From contig CAUJJC010000068.1 in NCBI GenBank assembly GCA_963204975.1, positions 1 to 36,241 of the forward strand: a DNA stretch of 36,241 nucleotides, written 5' to 3'. The position numbers and the translations under genes were made by a program. Source of the stretch: Verrucomicrobiota bacterium. Lineage in GTDB: Bacteria > Verrucomicrobiota > Verrucomicrobiia > Verrucomicrobiales > Verrucomicrobiaceae. Under the pieces are notes generated by a model that was given only the letters and a program-made list of their open reading frames with translations, did not search any database and had not been told where the DNA came from. Below, in pieces: positions 7,272-14,894 of the stretch (position 1 is its first letter; each line of letters begins with the position of its first letter).

Positions 7272-8090
7272 ATGAGCGAACCTCGAATCCCTTTGCTGCC
7301 CACGCTGATGACGGCGGGCAATATCTTGTGTGGTTATGTGGCCACGTTGCAGATCTTTGATGGACGGCATCTCGCGGACATCAGTCACTACCACAATGCG
7401 ATCCTGCTGATCCTTGCCGCGTGCGTGTTTGATGCTCTCGATGGCCGTGTGGCAAGGTTCTCAGGCAGCGAGTCCGCCTTTGGTCGAGAACTCGATTCCC
7501 TGGCAGACATCGTGTCCTTCGGCGTCGCGCCCGCCTTGCTCGTGCATGACATCGTGCTCAAGGACCTCAACACGCCCAAGGGGCTCGGCTGGGCCATCTC
7601 GTGTCTCTACCTGGTGTGCGGCGCGATCCGGCTCGCGCGCTTCAATTGCATCGCTGCGATGGACACCAAGAGCAGCAGCAAAAATTTCTGCGGCTGCCCC
7701 ATCCCTGCCGCTGCGGGTGTGATCTCATCTTTGACCCTGCTGGTGATCTGGCTGGACAGCAACGAACGCGAGATCGGCAACTGGAAGTATGCCCTCGCCG
7801 CCCTGATGGTGGCACTGTCTCTGATCATGGTGAGCAATCTCGAATACCCGAGCTTCAAGAGCGTGAACTGGCGCACACGCCGCTCGATCAACTGGGTGCT
7901 CGCGGCGATCACGCTGATCGTGCTCACCGTCATGTTCTGGCAGTGGATGCCAGCAGTGATCTTTGTCAGCTACCTGCTCTACGGCCTCGTGCGTCCCTGG
8001 ATCTCGCGCAAATGGCAGCAGGAGATCGAGGAAGAAGCACCGGAGGAATTCGATGACAACGGCGACTCTGATCCCGCCACGAAGATTTAG
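7272..8090 (+). CDS. pssA: CDP-diacylglycerol-serine O-phosphatidyltransferase
   Basis: A 272-residue integral membrane enzyme that makes phosphatidylserine, the precursor of phosphatidylethanolamine, from CDP-diacylglycerol and serine. The CDP-alcohol phosphotransferase signature is complete: Asp57-Gly58-x2-Ala61-Arg62-x8-Gly71-x3-Asp75-x3-Asp79. LLPTLMTAGNILCGY at the N-terminus and FCGCPIPAAAG match the B. subtilis-type PssA subfamily. About seven to eight membrane helices are visible, with an acidic C-terminal tail. It is divergent from the rhodanese-fusion gene across an 88-base gap that must hold both promoters. Confidence 0.93.
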   Translation: MSEPRIPLLPTLMTAGNILCGYVATLQIFDGRHLADISHYHNAILLILAACVFDALDGRVARFSGSESAFGRELDSLADIVSFGVAPALLVHDIVLKDLNTPKGLGWAISCLYLVCGAIRLARFNCIAAMDTKSSSKNFCGCPIPAAAGVISSLTLLVIWLDSNEREIGNWKYALAALMVALSLIMVSNLEYPSFKSVNWRTRRSINWVLAAITLIVLTVMFWQWMPAVIFVSYLLYGLVRPWISRKWQQEIEEEAPEEFDDNGDSDPATKI

Positions 8091-8155
8091 TGCGTAGTTC
8101 GTGCTCAAGGCTTGCGTGTCTCATGCGTGCTCGCTAGAAGCCAGCGCACATCTTC

Positions 8156-9376
8156 ATGCCTGACTTCTACCAGCACGCGCGCCTGCCGACGTTGCATCAC
8201 CTCGCCGACAGCGATGTGATGGCGCGCGAGGCAGAGCTGGCGGAGTGGAGCAAAAACAAGCCCATCGTGCTCCTGCTCCCGGCTTTGTATTCCGAGTTCA
8301 ACGCCACCGCGCTCCCCCGCATGATGCGTGAGATCTCGGGCGTGCCTTACGTGAGCGAAGTGGTGCTCACCGTGAACCAAGCCAGCGCCGGGCAAATCGA
8401 CAAGGCACGCGCGCAACTCGCGAACTTGCTCGGCGACAAGCCTTTCACCCTGCTCTGGAATGACGGCCCCGCGCTTCAGGCCGTGCATCGCGAGTTGGAA
8501 GCCCGTGGTCTGCCCGACTTCCGTCACGGCAAGGGCTCCAATATCTGGATGGGCGTGGCGCATCTGAAAGCGCGCGGCACACCGCTCACCGTCGCCAGTC
8601 ACGACACCGACATTCTCAGCTACGAGCGCGGCATGTTGTGGCGTCTTTGCTATCCCGTCGCGCATCCCGACATGCCCTATCAGTTCGCCAAAGGCTACTA
8701 CGGTCGCGTGGGCGAGCGCCTCTACGGACGCATGACGCGGCTCATGATTTTCCCTCTCATCCAGGCCTTCATCTCCGTGATGGGCAACAGCCCGCTGCTC
8801 GATCATCTGGAAGGCTTCCGCTACCCGCTCAGCGGTGAGTTTTGCGCCGATATCGATGCCCTCAGCGATGTGTCCATGCCCTCCGGCTGGGGCTTGGAAG
8901 TGTGCTTGCTCAGCGAAATGTTCCGCACGCTCAAACCCGAGCGCATGTGCCAGGTGGATCTCGGTTCCAACTTCGAGCACCGCCATCGCACCGTCTCCAA
9001 CACACCCGCCACCGCCGCTGCCGCAGAAGGCCTCATCGACTCCGCTATCGAAGTCAGCCGCACCCTCGCCAATCACCTTCTCCGGGACAAAGACGATTCC
9101 CCAGACGTGCTCGATCAGGTCCGGCAGCGCTACGTCGAGCTGGCCAATCAATGGGTGCCCCGCTACCAGCACGACGCCATGCTCAACGGCCTCCGCTACG
9201 ATGTGGAAGACGAGCAGAACGCCGTGCAGGTCTTCGTAGAGGCCCTCCGGCAAGCCTTCGGCAGCAATGGCCATAGCGTTCACGCCCTCCAGTGCGTCGA
9301 GCGTCCCGCCTGTGGCCCGATCATCGACCAAGATCCCGCTCTGCGTGAGGCGCTCGTGGCGGCGGCAATTCGGTGA
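8156..9376 (+). CDS. GT81-like glycosyltransferase (glucosyl-3-phosphoglycerate synthase type)
   Basis: A 406-residue protein with a GT-A nucleotide-sugar fold and no signal peptide. Key features are IVLLLPALYSEFN (first strand of the sugar-nucleotide fold), GKGSNIW (125-131), the metal-binding SHDTDI (148-153) and a region with YGRMTRLMIFPL and FRYPLSGEF, which resembles glucosyl-3-phosphoglycerate synthases. Those enzymes make the precursor of the compatible solute glucosylglycerate. The matching phosphatase gene is not in the window, so the exact product is uncertain. A 408-codon antisense frame over the same region is considered a GC-rich shadow. Confidence 0.75.
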   Translation: MPDFYQHARLPTLHHLADSDVMAREAELAEWSKNKPIVLLLPALYSEFNATALPRMMREISGVPYVSEVVLTVNQASAGQIDKARAQLANLLGDKPFTLLWNDGPALQAVHRELEARGLPDFRHGKGSNIWMGVAHLKARGTPLTVASHDTDILSYERGMLWRLCYPVAHPDMPYQFAKGYYGRVGERLYGRMTRLMIFPLIQAFISVMGNSPLLDHLEGFRYPLSGEFCADIDALSDVSMPSGWGLEVCLLSEMFRTLKPERMCQVDLGSNFEHRHRTVSNTPATAAAAEGLIDSAIEVSRTLANHLLRDKDDSPDVLDQVRQRYVELANQWVPRYQHDAMLNGLRYDVEDEQNAVQVFVEALRQAFGSNGHSVHALQCVERPACGPIIDQDPALREALVAAAIR

Positions 9377-9497
9377 CGCCTTGGTTCTGATTCCGTAAAG
9401 GCCGAGACTGTGGTCCCTGTCAGATACGGACGAGCCCGCAGCTTAACGAAAAACACCTGCACATAGGTGATGTATGCCGGGAGCTATGAATCCAACT

Positions 9498-9521
9498 GTT
9501 CAAATCCTACCCGGACCTCCA
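9498..9521 (+). other. tRNA 3'-end-like fragment
   Basis: This stretch has the spacing of a tRNA 3' terminus: a T-loop heptamer TTCAAAT flanked by G and C, five bases that would be the T-stem 3' strand, seven acceptor-strand bases (CCGGACC), one discriminator (T) and CCA. The upstream bases do not pair with it, so no complete tRNA can be folded. It could be a remnant left by integration of a mobile element at a tRNA gene, or chance. It lies at the edge of the AT-richer stretch and overlaps the 9-base word CCTCCAAGG (9516-9524), which recurs at 10974-10982 inside tRNA-Gln. Confidence 0.3.
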
Positions 9522-9544
9522 AGGTTACAGCACTTTCGAAATCT

Positions 9545-9715
9545 TCACTTTCCCGTCTTCGGAGGTGGGGGGGAGATGATCCGAGCGGTTTGTTCAATTG
9601 ACTTCACCGCGCTAACGAAACCGGCAAGCTGACCACTTGCGCGAGTAACTGAGTTGTTGACTGCCACTGATGGGTAAGAAGAACCAGCGTTCACAATTGC
9701 GATTGGTCTGCTCAT
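9545..9715 (-). CDS. Small uncharacterised protein coupled to the TM-GAF gene
   Basis: A 56-residue ORF whose ATG (9715) overlaps the stop codon of the upstream TM-GAF gene by four bases (TTCATGAGC), the usual geometry of translational coupling. The protein is Ser/Val/Asn-rich with a weakly hydrophobic middle (ASGQLAGFVSAVKSIEQTA) and ends in a proline run and basic tail (PPPPKTGK). I recognise no family. It shares the lower GC of its neighbour. It could be a partner, antitoxin-like or regulatory peptide, or an unused frame; the coupled start is the main support. Confidence 0.45.
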   Translation of the reverse strand: MSRPIAIVNAGSSYPSVAVNNSVTRASGQLAGFVSAVKSIEQTARIISPPPPKTGK

Positions 9716-10638
9716 GAATTTATATTTAGGAGGCTGAGTAAGCAAAGTTCAAGCTCGATTCGTCTGCAAATCTCCTTCATGAAAGCTTCAGTAGCCTCAA
9801 TGCTTGGCTTATCGAACTCGTTGCAGAGCTGTCGCTTGTATGTCGAGATAGTCACCGTGTAATTGTCGATTCCACGCGGCGTTTGGATTCGGATAGGGTG
9901 GCAATAGACACTTCCTTTCTTTTTTCGTTTATCTCGATCACTGGCCCAATATTCGGGAGACGCAAACTTGTTTGCGAAGAACAGGCTCTCTCCGATCCTA
10001 CTTGCGTGACCTGAGAGGCTCTTGCCGGCCATGATGTCATTCGCATTACGATGTTCCCAACTTTGAAACTTAAATAGGAAAGACCACTCTGTTTCAACGG
10101 CACCTTTTTGAAAGATCACCAAATCGAACTGGCTTTCCGAAATCGAGTAGCAATCCTTCATGAACTCAGCGGTTGCTCGACTAATGACCTTAATCTGCTC
10201 TTCGGGGTGAGTGATGAGCTTAAATCGGTCCTTTGCATTGCCTGCGCTCTCTAACTTGCGACGAAAGCGATCAACCTTCGCCTGAACTATAGCTCCGATG
10301 ATACGAGAGAAGATGTTCAAAGAATCAATCCCTGAAGTGCCAGACGAAGAGTGGTTTCTTCCGAATGCTGCGATGGCGTAGCAAAACAAATTCAGTCCGA
10401 CACACCACACAAAGTAGGTCTGCACTTTGTCGTGATTCGCCGGGATCTTATACCAATTGGATTCCTTCACAAAATCACATGAGATGACAGCGTAAAACAC
10501 GCCACAAATACCAGGCACTAAGAAAGAGAACCACCTATTACTAGCCCAAGACGGGATATGCACTGTGACCAATGAGACAACAAAGTGCCAAATCCATTTC
10601 ACGCAATCCAACACAAATAAAAGACCTTGTTTATACAT
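9712..10638 (-). CDS. Membrane protein with GAF-like cytoplasmic domain
   Basis: A 308-residue protein from ATG 10638, preferred over a TTG at 10704 because GGAG lies just upstream and the protein then starts with its first helix. Three membrane helices are at about 5-28, 36-55 and 72-92, followed by a basic helical linker (VDRFRRKLE). Residues about 140-300 look like a GAF-type sensor fold: SGHASRIGESLFFANKF, PEYWASDR, GSVYCHPIRI, NYTVTISTYKRQ and a final amphipathic helix. No catalytic motif is visible. Codon and base composition are clearly AT-richer than the rest of the window, suggesting acquisition. A sensory or defence-related role is conjecture. Confidence 0.6.
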   Translation of the reverse strand: MYKQGLLFVLDCVKWIWHFVVSLVTVHIPSWASNRWFSFLVPGICGVFYAVISCDFVKESNWYKIPANHDKVQTYFVWCVGLNLFCYAIAAFGRNHSSSGTSGIDSLNIFSRIIGAIVQAKVDRFRRKLESAGNAKDRFKLITHPEEQIKVISRATAEFMKDCYSISESQFDLVIFQKGAVETEWSFLFKFQSWEHRNANDIMAGKSLSGHASRIGESLFFANKFASPEYWASDRDKRKKKGSVYCHPIRIQTPRGIDNYTVTISTYKRQLCNEFDKPSIEATEAFMKEICRRIELELCLLSLLNINS

Positions 10639-10966
10639 TGAACTCCGTGGCTTTAGTAAAATGTCCCAGTATGAGAATGGGGAATCCGACGCTATCTGGA
10701 GCAAATGTGGTGTTCAATCAATTATTGGCACAATTTTGAAATGCGTGACCAGCGATGATTGCCAATCGAAACCCACACCACCCGTTAAGAGTCATGGCAA
10801 AAACATCTCGAATGTCGGAGATCACCGAACCGTGCCCGCATTTTTGGATGTCCTATTGCGTTCGATACTCACAACAATGATCCGAATAACATCATCCTAG
10901 CTCTGCATCATACGGCGGGCTTGTTCAGAGGAAGTTGCGACTGTTGCGTCCTCTTGTAATAGATTT
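10639..10966. other. AT-richer gene-free stretch upstream of the TM-GAF gene
   Basis: 328 bases between the TM-GAF gene and the tRNA-Gln 3' end. A plus-strand frame (10565-10900) crosses it but overlaps the TM-GAF gene and has no recognisable protein character, so I do not call it. The stretch presumably holds the promoter of the TM-GAF gene. I see no convincing -35/-10 pair, terminator hairpin or integrase remnant. Confidence 0.5.
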
Positions 10967-11040
10967 TGGTTGCCCTCCAAGGACTCGAACCTTGAACGAG
11001 AGATTCAGAATCTCCTGTGTTACCATTACACCAAAGGGCA
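10967..11040 (-). tRNA. tRNA-Gln (anticodon CTG)
   Basis: A complete cloverleaf can be folded on the minus strand. The acceptor stem is TGCCCTT paired with GAGGGCA (one G-U pair), the discriminator is A with an encoded CCA, and the T-arm is CAAGG-TTCGAGT-CCTTG. The anticodon stem GGAGA/TCTCT closes the loop TTCTGAA, giving anticodon CTG for codon CAG. The D-arm contains GTGTAATGGTAACAC. The 3' end faces the AT-richer TM-GAF stretch, the usual orientation for an island inserted at a tRNA gene. Confidence 0.95.
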
Positions 11041-11228
11041 GTTGGCGGATGCGGGCGAGATCAATAGCCGCATCGGGCGCGGTGTCAAACTACGGGTGCG
11101 CTCGGTTGCAGAGGCGGCTGTCGATGGTTGGAGGTGATTCCTGAACGCCGGACGGCGATGCAGGGTCTGTGGGCTCAAATCATTGCTCGTCGCGTGAATA
11201 CGCAGCGGGCGGAATCCGTCGATGCGCC

Positions 11229-12152
11229 ATGCCTTTGCCCTCCTATTCACCTGTTCGGCTCGACTCTGCTCCGGTCTATGTGATCAGCAGCACCCCTGGG
11301 AAAAGCCTGACGCGATCAGCGCCCAGGGTGCCACATCAGCTTCAGGTGAGCGCATCGGCTCCGCGACCTTCCTCATCTTCGATGGCCACCGGATTGTCTG
11401 CAGCCACGGTGGCGCTTGTTTTGGTAGTCGTGTTTGCGGTGTGGAAATGGCATCAGGCTAGCGTAGCTGCCGAGGCGGAGCATCGTCGGGCGGAGATTTC
11501 CTGGGCCTTCGCGGATGAGGTGCTGCGCGATCTGAACGGGCTGCGAGAAGATGCCAGCCGACTCGATGCCGAGCGCAAGGCCTTGCTCAAAACGCTCGAT
11601 CAAACCCAGCGCAATGGCATCGCCCTGGAGGCTGATCTCAATGTCTGGCAGCGGACTCATCAGCAGTTGCAAAACGAATCCTCCCAGGCGCTGACGCAGT
11701 GGTCCAGCTACAGCGAGCAGCTTCAGCAATCTCTGGGCAGCACGCAGAACCAGCTCCAGCAGACCAGCACGGTTCTCGAACAGGAACGCCAGACGGCAGC
11801 CCAGAGCATCGCGCAGATGGATGCGGAAAAGAACGCGATCGCTGAACAGAAGGCAGCCGTGGAACGCGAGGCCGATGCCCTTGATCGGAAGGCGCGCGAT
11901 CTGAGCAGTGAGAACAGTTCCTTGCACAACGACAACGCTTCTCTACGCAGTGATTTGAGCAGCGCGCGTAGCAGCATCAGTTCGCTGGAGAGCCGAAACT
12001 CCCAGCTGTGCAGCGAGATTAACGGCCTCAACGGCACCATCAGTTCCCTGCACAGCCGAATCAGCTGTCTCGAGAGTGAGCTGAGTCGTGCGCGTTCGGA
12101 CAGCAGCCATGGCAGCGGCGGAGATGGCGAGCATCATCGGGGGCGGCGATGA
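11229..12152 (+). CDS. Membrane-anchored coiled-coil protein
   Basis: About 307 residues from ATG 11229; an ATG at 11382 giving 256 residues is equally defensible because it directly precedes the helix. A Pro/Ser-rich N-terminal tail is followed by one membrane segment (LSAATVALVLVVVFAVWKW) and then roughly 190 residues of almost continuous heptad-type coiled coil, rich in Gln, Glu, Ser and Leu (LQQSLGSTQNQLQQTSTVLE). The last part is a Ser/Asn/Leu repeat (SSLHNDNASLRSDLSS), ending in a Gly/His/Arg tail. It is probably a periplasmic or cytoplasmic scaffold. No specific family is recognised, and coiled coils match each other non-specifically. Confidence 0.65.
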   Translation: MPLPSYSPVRLDSAPVYVISSTPGKSLTRSAPRVPHQLQVSASAPRPSSSSMATGLSAATVALVLVVVFAVWKWHQASVAAEAEHRRAEISWAFADEVLRDLNGLREDASRLDAERKALLKTLDQTQRNGIALEADLNVWQRTHQQLQNESSQALTQWSSYSEQLQQSLGSTQNQLQQTSTVLEQERQTAAQSIAQMDAEKNAIAEQKAAVEREADALDRKARDLSSENSSLHNDNASLRSDLSSARSSISSLESRNSQLCSEINGLNGTISSLHSRISCLESELSRARSDSSHGSGGDGEHHRGRR

Positions 12153-12234
12153 CACGGGGGCAAGTCTTGGGGCTTTCATCCTTCAGCATTCCCCTTTGAC
12201 CCTTGCGCATTTCTCGAAACCATGCGCACTCCCC

Positions 12235-13125
12235 ATGACCGACCTCTCCCGCACCAGCGGCATCGTGCTGCATCCCGCCTCTCTGCCGGGGCGATTTGGC
12301 TTGGGTGAATTCGGTCCTGAAGCCCATCGCTGGCTGGAGTGCCTTTCCCGCATGGGACAGTCCATCTGGCATCTCAATGTCGCGGACTCCGCCTTTCCCG
12401 TTCAGATCGGCAGCGCCGGGAATCCTCTGCTGCTCAGCTTCGATGCGTTGCGCAATGATGGAGTCCTGCAGCCCTCCGATCTCGCCATGCTGCCGGCGTT
12501 CAACGAAGAGCGAATCGATGCGGCTCCGGTCATCGAAGTTCGCACGGCCTTTCTGCGACTGGCGGCCCGTCGGTTCCTCGGCCAGGCCAATGCCAGCCCG
12601 CTGCTGCATCATGCGTTCGAGCGCTTCTGCGAAGCGGCCGTGCAGTGGCTTGATGACCATGCTCTGAGCGCTGCGCTCAAGACGGCGGCCGACCTCGAAG
12701 AATGGCAAGGCTCGTGCGATCTCACCACGATGGATGCCGACACGATCACTCGCCTGCGCGACGAGTTCAGCCATGAGATCGACGAGCAGAAGGCGCTTCA
12801 GTTTTTGTTCTTCCGGCAATGGCATCGCCTGCGTGCCAGCGCCCACGATCTGGGCATTCGCGTGCTCGTGGATGCTGATGATGCCACGCATCGGATCGGC
12901 GATGTGGTGGAGGGTCGCGATCAAATGATCACCACGGATGCATCGGCTGGCTGGACTGGCATTGAAACCACCTGGCAATCCGAAGCCTCCATCGTGCTCT
13001 GCCCGGCGCAGGCGATGTTTGAGAACAGCACGCCCGCTGCCACCTGGAGGTTTTCCTGGGAGCAGTTCACGCCCGAGAAGCAGCTTCGGTTGCGCACGCT
13101 CACGGCGAAAACGGGAAGGCTGTAA
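12235..13125 (+). CDS. MalQ-related protein lacking the catalytic core
   Basis: 296 residues from ATG 12235. The N-terminus matches type I 4-alpha-glucanotransferase (MalQ, about 500 residues): RTSGIVLHPASLPGRFGLGE, GQSIWHL and AGNPLLLSFDALRNDGVL. The middle has LQFLFFRQWHRLRA-x8-GIRVLVD, and the C-terminus resembles the MalQ end (SIVLCPAQAMFENS, a Trp-rich strand, LRLRTLTAKTGRL). The segment with the nucleophile Asp, acid/base Glu and third Asp is missing: residues go from the GIR motif to the C-terminal module within about 45 positions. The SPYQ substrate loop is also lost. Transferase activity is therefore unlikely; a glucan-binding or regulatory role is conjecture. Confidence 0.72.
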   Translation: MTDLSRTSGIVLHPASLPGRFGLGEFGPEAHRWLECLSRMGQSIWHLNVADSAFPVQIGSAGNPLLLSFDALRNDGVLQPSDLAMLPAFNEERIDAAPVIEVRTAFLRLAARRFLGQANASPLLHHAFERFCEAAVQWLDDHALSAALKTAADLEEWQGSCDLTTMDADTITRLRDEFSHEIDEQKALQFLFFRQWHRLRASAHDLGIRVLVDADDATHRIGDVVEGRDQMITTDASAGWTGIETTWQSEASIVLCPAQAMFENSTPAATWRFSWEQFTPEKQLRLRTLTAKTGRL

Positions 13126-13155
13126 GAACCAGCGTGTCGCTGGTGTTGATGCGCC

Positions 13156-14742
13156 ATGCTCGTTCGCCTCGCTCTCCTTTGTCTCGCCATCGTTTCCACC
13201 GTTACTGCCGCCGACCGGCCGAACTTCGTCTTCATCCTCTGCGATGACCTGGGTTATGGCGACGTGAAGTGCAATAACCCCGAGGGCAAGATCGCCACGC
13301 CGCACATGGATGCCGTCGCCGCTCGGGGCATGAGGTTCACGGATGCGCATTCGTCGTCCGCTGTGTGCAGCCCCACGCGCTACGGCGTGATGACGGGGCG
13401 CTACAACTGGCGCACCAAGCTCCAGAGCAGCGTGCTCGGCGGCCTCAGCCCTCGCCTCATCGAGGAGGGGCGCATGACCGTCGCCGCGATGCTCAAGGCG
13501 CAGGGCTATAAGACGGCTGCGGTCGGCAAGTGGCACCTCGGCATGGATTGGGTAAAGCTGCCGGGCAAAGACGTGGCCGAACTGAGCATTGAGTCCGCCG
13601 CGCAGGTGAACAATGTCGATTTCACCAAGACCATCACGAACACGCCCACGGCGGTCGGCTTTGACTACTACTTCGGCATCAGTGCCAGCCTGGACATGGT
13701 GCCGTATTGCTTCATCGAGAACGACCGTGTCACCGCGAACCCGACCGAGACCATGAAGCTCGCCATGAATGCGTCGGCCGTGGGCAAGCAGAGCTACACT
13801 CGTGAGGGACCCGGTGCTCCTGGCTTCCTGGGCGAAGACGTGCTTCCCACGCTCACCAAAAAGGCCGTCGAAGTGATCGGCAAGCACGCCAGCGCGAAGG
13901 AAAACTTCTTCCTCTACCTGCCGCTGAACTCACCACACACGCCGATCCTTCCCAGCAAGGAATGGCAGGGCAAAAGCGGCATCAGCCTGTATGCGGACTT
14001 CGTGATGCAGACCGATGACGCCATCGGCCAGATCGTGAAAGCGCTCGAAGCGGGCGGCGTCGCGGACAACACCGTGGTCGTGGTCACCAGCGACAATGGA
14101 TGCTCACCCAGCGCTGATTTCAAGCAACTGGCCGAGCACGGGCACAATCCGAGCTACCACTTTCGTGGCAACAAGGCGGACATCTTTGATGGTGGCCATC
14201 GCGTGCCCTTCCTCGTCCAGTGGCCCGCGCAGGTGAAAGGCGGCACGACTTACGATCATCCCGTGTGCCTGCTCGATTTCATGGCCACCGCCGCCGACAT
14301 CACCGGCACGAAGATTCCCGAAAACGCCGCCGAAGACAGCGTGAGTTTCCTCCCCGCACTCAAGGGCAAGAATGAACCCGTCCGCGAAGCGATCGTGCAT
14401 CACTCGATCAATGGTTCGTTCTCGATTCGGCAGGCCAACTGGAAGCTCGAACTCTGCCCCGACTCCGGCGGCTGGAGCGATCCACGTCCCGCCGGTGGCG
14501 GCAAAGGGAAAGGCAAGGGCAAGAAAGGACCCGCCACACCAGCGCCCGCTCTCGCTCCCCTTCAGCTCTATGATTTGAGCCAGGACATCGGCGAGAAGAC
14601 CAACGTGCAGGCCGAGCACCCTGAGATCGTCGAGCGCCTCAGCAAGCTGCTCGAAAAGTATGTCGCCGATGGCCGCAGCACTCCCGGCGCACCTCAAAAA
14701 AACACCGTGGATCCCAACATCTGGAAGTATTCGCGGAAGTAG
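13156..14742 (+). CDS. Secreted sulfatase (formylglycine type)
   Basis: A 528-residue exported hydrolase that removes sulfate esters, probably from polysaccharides. Residues 1-19 are a signal peptide. RPNFVFILCDDLGYGD gives the metal-binding Asp30-Asp31. CSPTR at 71-75 is the C-x-P-x-R site where Cys71 is oxidised to formylglycine. GKWHLG (124-129) and VVVTSDNG complete the active site. A Gly/Lys-rich low-complexity insert (GGGKGKGKGKKGP) lies near the C-terminus between conserved blocks. Such sulfatases are strongly expanded in Verrucomicrobiota and Planctomycetota. The dedicated maturase gene is not in the window, and the substrate cannot be told from sequence. Confidence 0.92.
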   Translation: MLVRLALLCLAIVSTVTAADRPNFVFILCDDLGYGDVKCNNPEGKIATPHMDAVAARGMRFTDAHSSSAVCSPTRYGVMTGRYNWRTKLQSSVLGGLSPRLIEEGRMTVAAMLKAQGYKTAAVGKWHLGMDWVKLPGKDVAELSIESAAQVNNVDFTKTITNTPTAVGFDYYFGISASLDMVPYCFIENDRVTANPTETMKLAMNASAVGKQSYTREGPGAPGFLGEDVLPTLTKKAVEVIGKHASAKENFFLYLPLNSPHTPILPSKEWQGKSGISLYADFVMQTDDAIGQIVKALEAGGVADNTVVVVTSDNGCSPSADFKQLAEHGHNPSYHFRGNKADIFDGGHRVPFLVQWPAQVKGGTTYDHPVCLLDFMATAADITGTKIPENAAEDSVSFLPALKGKNEPVREAIVHHSINGSFSIRQANWKLELCPDSGGWSDPRPAGGGKGKGKGKKGPATPAPALAPLQLYDLSQDIGEKTNVQAEHPEIVERLSKLLEKYVADGRSTPGAPQKNTVDPNIWKYSRK

Positions 14743-14750
14743 CGACCCAA

Positions 14751-14894
14751 TCAGAACTGGATGGCTTTGCTCACGCCATTGAGCACGTCAAACAAGGGCC
14801 GGATCAAAGCCGAGCCCACGAGGTGTATCTGCACGCCTATCATGATGATGGCAGAATCACCCTCAATCACTACAGCCGCATCAATGCTAGACAT
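14751..14894 (-). CDS. 47-residue hydrophobic small protein
   Basis: A short ORF on the minus strand from ATG 14894. It begins with MSSIDAAVVIEGDSA, continues with a mostly hydrophobic segment (IIMIGVQIHLVGSALI) and ends VSKAIQF. Its ATG shares a base with a TGA (TGATG) that ends the alternative frame of the gene upstream, the arrangement expected of coupled genes. Its own stop lies eight bases from the sulfatase stop, like the other tight convergent junctions here. No family is recognised. The reasonable composition and coupling make it more than a random frame, but proof is lacking. Confidence 0.45.
   Translation of the reverse strand: MSSIDAAVVIEGDSAIIMIGVQIHLVGSALIRPLFDVLNGVSKAIQF

Noticed and set aside
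8105..9331. A 408-codon minus-strand frame antisense to the GT81-like gene
   Set aside because: It mirrors the codon bias of the real gene on the opposite strand; no motif, and it would be entirely overlapping.
9405..9480. A possible small structured RNA (SRP-, 6S- or tmRNA-like) upstream of the foreign stretch
   Set aside because: A GTCAG-x-ACGGA-like stretch and a CACCT/AGGTG hairpin are present, but the conserved SRP tetraloop and tmRNA or 6S signatures are absent.
10565..10900. A plus-strand gene opposite the TM-GAF gene
   Set aside because: It overlaps the start of the better-supported TM-GAF frame and lacks domain character or a ribosome-binding site.
12061..13887. A 608-codon minus-strand frame antisense to the MalQ-like and sulfatase genes
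   Set aside because: It spans two well-supported genes, has no recognisable domain and shows the Ala/Arg/Gly/His-rich composition of antisense frames in GC-rich DNA.
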